NCBI GenBank assembly: GCA_017414845.1
Contig: JAFQJY010000110.1
Coordinates: forward strand, 1 to 5,160
Length of the DNA: 5,160 nt
Reading direction: 5' to 3'
DNA from: Alphaproteobacteria bacterium
Lineage (GTDB): Bacteria; Pseudomonadota; Alphaproteobacteria; RF32; UBA3637
Shown here: positions 1-5,160 of the stretch, piece by piece
How positions within the stretch are numbered: the stretch's first letter is position 1
Layout: the number at the start of each line of letters is the position of its first letter
Position numbers and translations under genes: made by a program
Notes under the pieces: model-generated
What the model was told of the DNA's origin: nothing
Database searches by the model: none
The model's input: the letters and a program-made list of their open reading frames with translations, nothing else

Positions 1-5
1 CCCTC

Positions 6-35
6 TTGACTTTTTATTTTAAAACTCCTTTTTAT
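6..35 (+). promoter_or_regulatory. possible sigma70-like promoter for the DUF378 gene
   Basis: A TTGACT hexamer at 6-11 matches the -35 consensus at five of six positions. The best -10 at a workable distance is TTTTAT at 30-35 (18-bp spacer, four of six matches). The surroundings are so AT-rich that a match of this quality can arise by chance. Position just upstream of a gene with a strong ribosome binding site is the main support. Confidence 0.35.
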
Positions 36-67
36 TTAAACGGAACATAAGTAAAAAGGAGGATAAA

Positions 68-271
68 ATGTTTACAAAAATCTGTTTTTGGATAATGGTC
101 ATCGGTGGTCTAAACTGGGGACTTGTCGGTTTTTTTGATTTTGACCTGGTTGCATTGATTTCAGGCGGTATGATGGCGTTGGCACGAGTTATTTACAGTC
201 TTGTCGGACTGGCAACAATTTGGTGTGCCGTTGAAGAAATCACAGGCGGAAAGAAAAAGGAAACACGCTAA
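68..271 (+). CDS. DUF378 family small inner-membrane protein
   Basis: This 67-residue protein belongs by sequence pattern to the DUF378 family (YuzA-like), whose function is unknown. The family signature is visible as GGLNWGLVGFF.FDLVALISG at residues 13-33, followed by RVIYSLVGLATIW at 40-52. Two membrane segments are likely, about residues 5-23 and 39-56, with a short polar loop between them and a basic tail (GGKKKETR) that probably stays in the cytoplasm. The length is typical of the family. The start is well fixed: a near-perfect Shine-Dalgarno AAAGGAGG at 55-62 lies five bases before the ATG. The gene stands alone, since a hairpin terminator follows within ten bases and a tRNA gene on the other strand comes next. 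The family assignment is from recalled motif; the cellular role cannot be inferred from the sequence or its neighbours. Confidence 0.88.
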   Translation: MFTKICFWIMVIGGLNWGLVGFFDFDLVALISGGMMALARVIYSLVGLATIWCAVEEITGGKKKETR

Positions 272-310
272 AAACAAAAAGCCCTTTGCTTTCTTACGCA
301 AAGGGCTTTA
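271..310. terminator. intrinsic terminator shared by converging DUF378 and tRNA-Leu genes
   Basis: A perfect 12-bp inverted repeat (AAAGCCCTTTGC at 278-289 and its complement at 298-309) encloses an 8-base loop. Read on the minus strand, the hairpin is followed by TTTTTGTTTTT, a classic U-tract, so it is a strong terminator for the tRNA-Leu gene. Read on the plus strand, only a short TTTAATT follows, so it should stop DUF378 transcription less efficiently. It sits three bases past the tRNA CCA end and six bases past the DUF378 stop codon. Confidence 0.9.
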
Positions 311-312
311 AT

Positions 313-397
313 TGGTGCGATCGAAAAGAATCGAACTTTCACGGGTTTCCCCACAGCGACCTCAACGCTGCGCGTCTACCAATTCCGCCACGACCGC
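313..397 (-). tRNA. trnL: tRNA-Leu (anticodon GAG)
   Basis: The reverse complement folds as a class II tRNA of 85 bases with an encoded CCA end. The acceptor stem GCGGTCG pairs with CGATCGC (one G-U), followed by discriminator A and CCA. The D arm contains the typical leucine string TGGCGGAATTGGTAGACGC. The anticodon stem CAGCG/CGCTG holds the loop TTGAGGT, giving anticodon GAG, which reads CUC and, by wobble, CUU. A long variable arm (GGG-GAAA-CCC type) is followed by a T arm GAAAG-TTCGATT-CTTTT that contains the conserved TTCGA. The T stem is weak (mostly A-T with one G-T pair). The gene has a well-placed promoter just upstream and an intrinsic terminator just downstream, so it appears to be a single-gene unit, divergent from sodB. 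Confidence 0.95.
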
Positions 398-415
398 ATT
401 CGGTTCATTTTTATG

Positions 416-443
416 AGTATAGACAACTTTTTTTATTTTTCAA
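416..443 (-). promoter_or_regulatory. sigma70-like promoter of tRNA-Leu
   Basis: On the minus strand, TTGAAA (438-443) serves as -35 and TATACT (416-421) as -10, separated by 16 bases of A-rich sequence. Both hexamers are close to consensus. Transcription would start near position 409, leaving a leader of about a dozen bases before the mature tRNA 5' end at 397, which is a normal distance for a stable-RNA gene. Confidence 0.65.
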
Positions 444-501
444 GTCTTTTTTATGTTTTTTTCACAAAACATCTGCTATTTTGAAGAAAAGGAGAAAAAT
501 T

Positions 502-1101
502 ATGACCATTGAAACGCAAAAATTATCTTATGAAAAAGATGCTTTAGAACCGTTTATTTCGGAAGAAGTGTTATTTTATCATTTTGAAAAACACTATAAA
601 ACCTATGTCAATACGGCAAATACGCTTATTGCCGAAACAGAATTGGAAGAACGTTCGTTGCCTGAAATTATTTTAGAGACAAAAGAAAATCCCGAATACC
701 GAAAAATTTATAATAATGCATCTCAATGCTTTAATCATGTTTTTTATTTTCAATCACTCTCTCCGGAAAAACAGGAACCGTCCGGCACATTAAAACAGGC
801 TATTGAACGAGATTTCGGCTCACTTGAAAATCTCAAAACGGCAATGAAAGACCTTGGACTTGCTCAATTCGGCAGTGGTTGGGTTTGGCTTGTGTCCGAT
901 CACAAAGGCATCTTGTCTCTTATGAAAACAGGTAATGCCGATAATCCCTTAGGCGAACGCATTCCGCTTTTAACACTGGATGTTTGGGAACATGCCTATT
1001 ATTTGGATTATCAAAACAGACGAGGCGACTATTTATCCGAAGTCATTGAAAATCGTCTGAATTGGTCTTTTGCCGAAGATAATTACTTGACCGTTTCTTA
1101 A
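502..1101 (+). CDS. sodB: superoxide dismutase, iron type
   Basis: The 199-residue protein dismutes superoxide to oxygen and hydrogen peroxide, presumably in the cytoplasm because no signal peptide is seen. All four metal ligands are present: His27 (FYHFEKH), His79 (FNHVFYF), Asp160 and His164 (DVWEHAYY). Second-shell Tyr35 is kept. Two positions indicate iron: Gln75 in NNASQ sits where Fe-SODs place the active-site glutamine, and Ala146 in GNADNPL occupies the place of the MnSOD glutamine. Length and the DVWEHAYYLDYQNRR motif are typical. Compared with E. coli SodB, Trp before the NH motif is Phe77 and the Trp of FYW is Phe83. The reading frame is open back to 286, but that upstream part crosses the tRNA; the ATG at 502 has AAGGAG at 489-494, seven bases before it, and the homology starts there. 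It is probably the first gene of a unit with the two downstream genes. Confidence 0.95.
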   Translation: MTIETQKLSYEKDALEPFISEEVLFYHFEKHYKTYVNTANTLIAETELEERSLPEIILETKENPEYRKIYNNASQCFNHVFYFQSLSPEKQEPSGTLKQAIERDFGSLENLKTAMKDLGLAQFGSGWVWLVSDHKGILSLMKTGNADNPLGERIPLLTLDVWEHAYYLDYQNRRGDYLSEVIENRLNWSFAEDNYLTVS

Positions 1102-1150
1102 AAATATGCTTTACTGACGAACATCTGTAAGGTAAAGAAAGGATAAAAAA

Positions 1151-1684
1151 ATGTTTATCAGTGAAGTTTTGCAAACGGCACAGGATACCGGTGGTATTGT
1201 TTTAGGGAAATCTGCAACGACCACACAAATACAAGCCGTGAAAGAAGAGTTGGAAAACAAGGGGCTCTCCTTGCCTAATGAGTATGCCGATTTTTTAAAA
1301 GAGACAAACGGTCTTTACTGGGCCGGTCTTGAATTTTTCGGAAGCAACATAACAAAAAAAGACAATGTCGTTATTACGGATTTAATAACTCAAAACGACC
1401 TTTATCAAAAACTCAACGGTGATGACAGCCCTCTGTTTTTAGGACGCAGTGATGAGGAAAATTTTCTCTACGATATAAAAGAACGAACCTATTTGATTGT
1501 AGACGAATTTTCAAAAGAAATTGCTAAATCATTTCCTCTTTTTGAACAGATGTTTGAATATCTGATGATGGAACAAAACGAACTGATACAAAACTGTGTC
1601 GGTTTTGCACCTGAGGAAGAAGAAACAGACGAACCGGAAGACGAGGAAGCCTCCGGTGTCGTGGATTTACACTTTTTCAAATGA
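1151..1684 (+). CDS. SUKH (SMI1/KNR4)-like, YrhA-type protein with acidic tail
   Basis: This 177-residue soluble protein carries the hallmark SUKH fold sequence at residues 40-65: a short helix, then LPNEYADFLKETNGL, then an aromatic strand YWAGLEFFGS. The combination with W.G.EFFG most resembles the group named YrhA. SUKH proteins are often immunity proteins against polymorphic toxins, but many are orphans, and no toxin is visible here. The region 92-140 (SPLFLGRS...YDIKERTYLIVDEF...FEQMFEYLM) fits the rest of the domain. A strongly acidic stretch (PEEEETDEPEDEE, 154-166) follows, before a short hydrophobic end. The start has AAAGGA at 1138-1143, seven bases upstream. The gene lies 49 bases after sodB, and its TGA overlaps the queA ATG by four bases as ATGA, so it is likely co-transcribed and translationally coupled with queA. 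Family assignment is from motif recall; the function is unknown. Confidence 0.75.
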   Translation: MFISEVLQTAQDTGGIVLGKSATTTQIQAVKEELENKGLSLPNEYADFLKETNGLYWAGLEFFGSNITKKDNVVITDLITQNDLYQKLNGDDSPLFLGRSDEENFLYDIKERTYLIVDEFSKEIAKSFPLFEQMFEYLMMEQNELIQNCVGFAPEEEETDEPEDEEASGVVDLHFFK

Positions 1685-2712
1685 GAACGGATATCTTTGA
1701 TTTTGACCTTCCTGAAAATCGGATAGCCAACGAACCCGTTTTTCCTCCTGAAAGTGCAAAACTACTCCATATCACCCCTCCGACAGGTCTTTGCGATTCT
1801 ACAATCGGCGACCTGCCGTCATTTCTGACAAAAGATGATGTTCTTGTTTTTAATGACACAAAAGTCATTCCCGCCCGTATTTACGGAAAAAGAGGCGAGG
1901 CCGAAATAGAATTGACACTTTTAAAGCAATTGGATTTAGCCACATGGAACTGTTTGGTTAAAAATGCCAGACGCTTAAAGCCTGAGCAGACAATTGTTTT
2001 TTCGGAAGAACTTTCTGCTACTGTCATTTCTAAAACAGAAACTGTCACGGTTCGTTTCAATAAATCCGGTGCTGACTTATTTACTGCTTTTCACAAATAC
2101 GGCATTATGCCTCTTCCCCCCTATATCAAGCGGGAAAAAGGCGGAAAAGAAGAAGACAAAGCCAACTATCAAACCATTTATGCAAAACACGAGGGCGCTG
2201 TTGCCGCACCGACGGCCGGTCTGCACTTTACGGAAGCATTGATGCAAAAATTTGATGAAATCGGTGTTCAAAAACACTTCATCACACTGCATGTCGGAGG
2301 AGGAACTTTTCTGCCGGTTAAAGTAGAGGACACCAAAGACCATAAAATGCATTCGGAATTCGGTGTTATTACAAAGGAAACATCAGACGCACTCAATCAG
2401 GCAAAAAAAGAGGGAAAACGAATTGTTGCTGTCGGCACAACGGCCCTCCGTCTTTTAGAAAGCGCCAGTGATGAAAACGGCATTCTTCATCCCTTTGAGG
2501 CCGAAACGGATATTTTCATCACCCCGGGCTATCGTTTCCGTTTTGTAGACAGACTCTTTACAAACTTTCACTTATCCCACTCAACACTTTTTATGTTAGT
2601 CTGTGCTTTTGCCGGCATTGATGAAATGAAGAACGCTTATGCCCACGCTATTGAAAACGATTATCGTTTTTTCTCTTACGGCGATGCGTGTTTAATTGAA
2701 AAAGCAAAATAA
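1681..2712 (+). CDS. queA: tRNA preQ1(34) S-adenosylmethionine ribosyltransferase-isomerase
   Basis: QueA moves and isomerises the ribosyl group of S-adenosylmethionine onto preQ1 at position 34 of tRNAs with GUN anticodons (Asp, Asn, His, Tyr), giving epoxyqueuosine, the next-to-last step of queuosine synthesis. The 343 residues match the usual length. Conserved blocks in order are FNDTKVIPAR (57-66), MPLPPYIKR (143-151), AAPTAGLHF (175-183), HVGGGTFLPV (204-213), GTTALRLLE (252-260), TNFHL.HSTLFML (294-306) and FSYGDACLI (331-339). The usual NFHLP[KQ]ST reads NFHLSHST here, and YGDAMLI reads YGDACLI; the rest looks intact. The start is the ATG overlapping the upstream TGA; family proteins begin at the same point (MR..DFDLPE..IA). 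No Shine-Dalgarno is evident before it, so translation probably depends on ribosomes finishing the SUKH-like gene. The stop directly abuts the stop of polA. Confidence 0.96.
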   Translation: MRTDIFDFDLPENRIANEPVFPPESAKLLHITPPTGLCDSTIGDLPSFLTKDDVLVFNDTKVIPARIYGKRGEAEIELTLLKQLDLATWNCLVKNARRLKPEQTIVFSEELSATVISKTETVTVRFNKSGADLFTAFHKYGIMPLPPYIKREKGGKEEDKANYQTIYAKHEGAVAAPTAGLHFTEALMQKFDEIGVQKHFITLHVGGGTFLPVKVEDTKDHKMHSEFGVITKETSDALNQAKKEGKRIVAVGTTALRLLESASDENGILHPFEAETDIFITPGYRFRFVDRLFTNFHLSHSTLFMLVCAFAGIDEMKNAYAHAIENDYRFFSYGDACLIEKAK

Positions 2713-5160
2713 TCAGTGAGCCTCTGTCCAATCGGCACCGAAACCGACTTCTGCCACAAGCGGAACAGAAAGAGACACAACATTTTCCATAACGTTTTTG
2801 ATAAGATTTTGTGTCGCATTTATTTCATTTTCAGGAACTTCAAAAACAAGTTCGTCATGAACCTGCAACAGCATTTTAGCAGAAAGTCCTGCATCAGCCA
2901 ACGCTTTCGGCATTTTTATCATAGCCATTTTTATCATATCGGCAGCCCCTCCCTGTATCGGCGCATTGATAGCAGCCCTTGAAGCGAAACCTCGTGTTGC
3001 GCCGTTTTCAAAACTCGGCACATAACACCGTCTGCCGAAAGGAGTTAAAACATAACCGTGTTCTTTGGCAAACATCACCGTTTCATCCATATAGGTTTTA
3101 ATTTCAGGATAACGGGTAAAATATGAATCAATGTATCGTTTTGCCTCAGAATTAGAAATTCCGAGTTGTTTTGCCAAACCAAACGCCGAAATCCCGTAAA
3201 TAATTCCGAAATTGATAGCCTTCGCATGACGTCTTATCATCGGATCCATTCCTTCAACCGGCACATCGAAAACCTGTGATGCTGTTGCAGAATGAATATC
3301 TACTCCTTGCTCAAACGCTTCTTTCAATCCCTTAACGCCAGCCACATCAGCAATCAGGCGCAACTCTATCTGCGAGTAATCAGCCGACATCAGAACAAAC
3401 CCTTTCGGCGCAATAAATGCACTGCGAATAAGGCGACCGGCTTCCGTTCTTATCGGAATGTTTTGCAAATTAGGATTATTGGAAGAAAGGCGTCCCGTAG
3501 AGGTCATTGTCTGACTAAAAGTCGTATGAACACGTCCTGCTTTATCTGTCTGGTGGACTAACGCTTCCGTATATGTGGAAACAAGTTTGGCATACTGGCG
3601 ATATTCAAGCACTTTTGTCGGCAAAGTATATCCCTTTTCAGACAGTGTTTCAAGCACTTCTGAGTCCGTCACCCATTGATGACTGACAGAACTTTTCTTT
3701 CCCCCTTCCAGTCCCATTTTATCAAACAGAATATGGCCGAGTTGTGCAGGCGAATTGAGATTAAAAACCTCTCCTGCCTCCTCAAAAATATCCTTTTCAA
3801 GAATTGTCATTTTTCCCCGAAAAACATCTGTCAATTCCGACAAACGTTCTTTGTTGACAAGGATACCTTCTCTTTCCATTTTGCATAAAACATCAACCAA
3901 AGGTAAATCTGTTTTTTCATAAATATCAAGTGTTCCCCGTTCTTTCAAATCCCGATATAACACCTCGTAAAGACAAAGAGGCATATCCGAACGCTGACAG
4001 GCATAATCCAACACGGCTTTTACATCTATCATACGGAGAGGAATCGCCGTCTTTCCCTTACCGCAAACTTCTTCTTTAGGTATCAGCCGAATATCCAACA
4101 ATGTATCAGATAAATCCTCCAAAAGAAGTTTTCCGACAGCCTCCGAATCATACGCCATCACCTGTGTATCGGCAATCGGCTCTACTTTGATTTTCTCTCC
4201 GAATAAGTCATATAAGGCATGTAAAACCTCTTTCATCCCATGGGCTGTCTTAAGGCAGTTTTCCGACTCTAAAAAGGGAGACAAAACTTCTTTTAATTCA
4301 GGGACGGAAATCTGTTTTTCTTTTTTTATCAGAACGCCTCCCCCGAACAAATCCATCTGAGACGCCTGTTCTCTTTTTTCATGTAAAAGCGGGATATAAC
4401 ACGCCTGACCGACAGACTTGGCAAGAGAAACACCGACGACGTTTCCCGTATCCTCTTTTAAAACGGCAATACCCAAATTATTCCGAACATCAGAAAGCCA
4501 TTTTTGAAGAACGATTTTATCCTGTACCAATACATATTTTGACGGCATCACTTTTTCTCGGACAGGAATAGGCGCTTCGTTATTCTCAGTATGCGTCAAA
4601 GAAGCAGTTTCTGTATTTTGACATACATCTTTTACACGGGAAATCAGACTCTTAAATCCGTTTTCTTCCAAAAATGCCGTCAGTTTTGAAACCTCCGGAC
4701 ACATAAGAGCCAATTCATCTATACACGGCAATTCAGGAACATTCGGACAAAGCGTCACAAGTTTTTTTGAAATAAAAGCATTTTCTTTATCGGCAGTCAA
4801 TCGCTCTTTTTTCTTAGACGCAGGAAGCGTTTCCAAGTTTTCATACAGTTTTTCCAACGAACCGAATGTATTTATCAATTCTCCTGCCGTTTTAGGACCG
4901 ATACCCGACACCCCGGGGACATTGTCGGAAGTATCGCCTGCCAAAGCCTGCACATCAATAACCTTATCAGGCGTTACAAAAAACTTTTTTAAGACATCTT
5001 CCTGACCCAGTAACTTTTCTTTCATCGGGTCATAAATTTCCACATCCTCCCCCATCAACTGCATCAAGTCTTTATCAGCAGAAACAACCTGTACTTTAAA
5101 CCCTTGTCTTACCCCCTCTTTCGTATATGTAGCGATAATGTCATCTGCCTCAAATCCCTC
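2713..5160 (-). CDS. polA: DNA polymerase I (5' end beyond the window)
   Basis: Pol I fills gaps and removes RNA primers. The frame is open to the right edge, so 815 residues are seen and about 110 N-terminal residues are missing by comparison with E. coli. In the visible part, the 5' nuclease shows EADD (4-7), SADKD (27-31) and GDTSDNVPGVSGIGPKTA (75-92, metal ligands and helix-hairpin-helix). The 3'-5' exonuclease-like domain spans about 206-400. The polymerase domain has TSTGRLSS....LQNIP (about 553-568), motif A SADYSQIELR (592-601, catalytic Asp594), the O helix RRHAKAINFGIIYG (643-656), and motif C QVHDELVFE (766-774, catalytic Asp769). It ends in ADWTEAH, the usual terminus. The exonuclease domain lacks most catalytic carboxylates: the E. 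coli FDTET segment is VLKED, the QNLKYD segment is HGMKEV, and YAAED is YACQR. A TTG or ATG near 5062-5067 is internal, not the start. Confidence 0.97.
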   Translation of the reverse strand, partial: EGFEADDIIATYTKEGVRQGFKVQVVSADKDLMQLMGEDVEIYDPMKEKLLGQEDVLKKFFVTPDKVIDVQALAGDTSDNVPGVSGIGPKTAGELINTFGSLEKLYENLETLPASKKKERLTADKENAFISKKLVTLCPNVPELPCIDELALMCPEVSKLTAFLEENGFKSLISRVKDVCQNTETASLTHTENNEAPIPVREKVMPSKYVLVQDKIVLQKWLSDVRNNLGIAVLKEDTGNVVGVSLAKSVGQACYIPLLHEKREQASQMDLFGGGVLIKKEKQISVPELKEVLSPFLESENCLKTAHGMKEVLHALYDLFGEKIKVEPIADTQVMAYDSEAVGKLLLEDLSDTLLDIRLIPKEEVCGKGKTAIPLRMIDVKAVLDYACQRSDMPLCLYEVLYRDLKERGTLDIYEKTDLPLVDVLCKMEREGILVNKERLSELTDVFRGKMTILEKDIFEEAGEVFNLNSPAQLGHILFDKMGLEGGKKSSVSHQWVTDSEVLETLSEKGYTLPTKVLEYRQYAKLVSTYTEALVHQTDKAGRVHTTFSQTMTSTGRLSSNNPNLQNIPIRTEAGRLIRSAFIAPKGFVLMSADYSQIELRLIADVAGVKGLKEAFEQGVDIHSATASQVFDVPVEGMDPMIRRHAKAINFGIIYGISAFGLAKQLGISNSEAKRYIDSYFTRYPEIKTYMDETVMFAKEHGYVLTPFGRRCYVPSFENGATRGFASRAAINAPIQGGAADMIKMAMIKMPKALADAGLSAKMLLQVHDELVFEVPENEINATQNLIKNVMENVVSLSVPLVAEVGFGADWTEAH

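Noticed and set aside
313..397. tRNA-Leu as an integration site for a mobile element
   Set aside because: No integrase, phage gene or direct repeat of the tRNA 3' end was seen in the window.
454..482. Extended -10 (TGcTATTTT) as a sodB promoter
   Set aside because: The start site would fall almost on the Shine-Dalgarno and there is no -35. TAGACA at 420-425 looks like a -35 but has no -10 at a proper distance. The true sodB promoter cannot be picked out in this T-rich 398-501 gap.
286..501. In-frame N-terminal extension of sodB
   Set aside because: The frame is open from 286, but translation would cross the tRNA complement, the family homology begins at the ATG at 502, and only that ATG has a Shine-Dalgarno.
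1109..1137. Inverted repeat CTTTAC/GTAAAG between sodB and the SUKH-like gene
   Set aside because: Only six base pairs with a 17-base loop and no U-tract; too weak to call a terminator or a regulatory hairpin.
1489..1680. Serine-rich minus-strand frame opposite the SUKH-like gene
   Set aside because: It is the complement of the Glu/Asp-rich tail codons and has no ribosome binding site or family resemblance.
313..2712. Functional link between the tRNA gene and queA
   Set aside because: QueA acts on tRNAs with GUN anticodons (Asp, Asn, His, Tyr); a GAG leucine tRNA is not a substrate.
5062..5067. TTG or ATG at 5062-5067 as the polA start
   Set aside because: The frame stays open to the window edge, and the upstream residues include the conserved 5' nuclease motifs EADD and SADKD, so the start is outside the window.

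Overview
This window looks like an ordinary housekeeping stretch from an AT-rich bacterial chromosome. The Pol I palm sequence (the stretch VEGM..MIRRHAKAINFGIIYGISAFGLAKQLGI) resembles alphaproteobacterial PolA. Together with the low GC, a QueA, an Fe-type superoxide dismutase and a tRNA-Leu with encoded CCA, it suggests a low-GC, possibly host-associated alphaproteobacterium. That placement is inference from remembered families; no search was run.

Layout: (1) 1-271, a possible promoter, a strong Shine-Dalgarno and a 67-residue DUF378-type membrane protein on +. (2) 271-443, a tRNA-Leu(GAG) on the minus strand with its own sigma70-like promoter. It converges on the DUF378 gene, and the two are separated by one 12-bp hairpin that can serve as terminator for both. 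(3) 502-2712, three + genes that read like one transcription unit: an iron superoxide dismutase (sodB), a SUKH/YrhA-like protein with an acidic tail, and queA. The SUKH stop and queA start overlap as ATGA. (4) 2713-5160, the 3' portion of polA on the minus strand, running off the right edge. Its stop codon directly abuts the stop codon of queA, with no base between them.

How the genes relate: SodB detoxifies superoxide, QueA makes the epoxyqueuosine precursor of queuosine in tRNA, Pol I fills gaps and removes primers, and the tRNA reads CUC/CUU leucine codons. They do not form an obvious single pathway. The least explained gene is the SUKH/YrhA-like protein, which is translationally linked to queA and has no visible toxin partner. 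The Pol I seems to have lost most catalytic carboxylates of its proofreading exonuclease. I found no CRISPR array, mobile element, phage gene or clearly new system.
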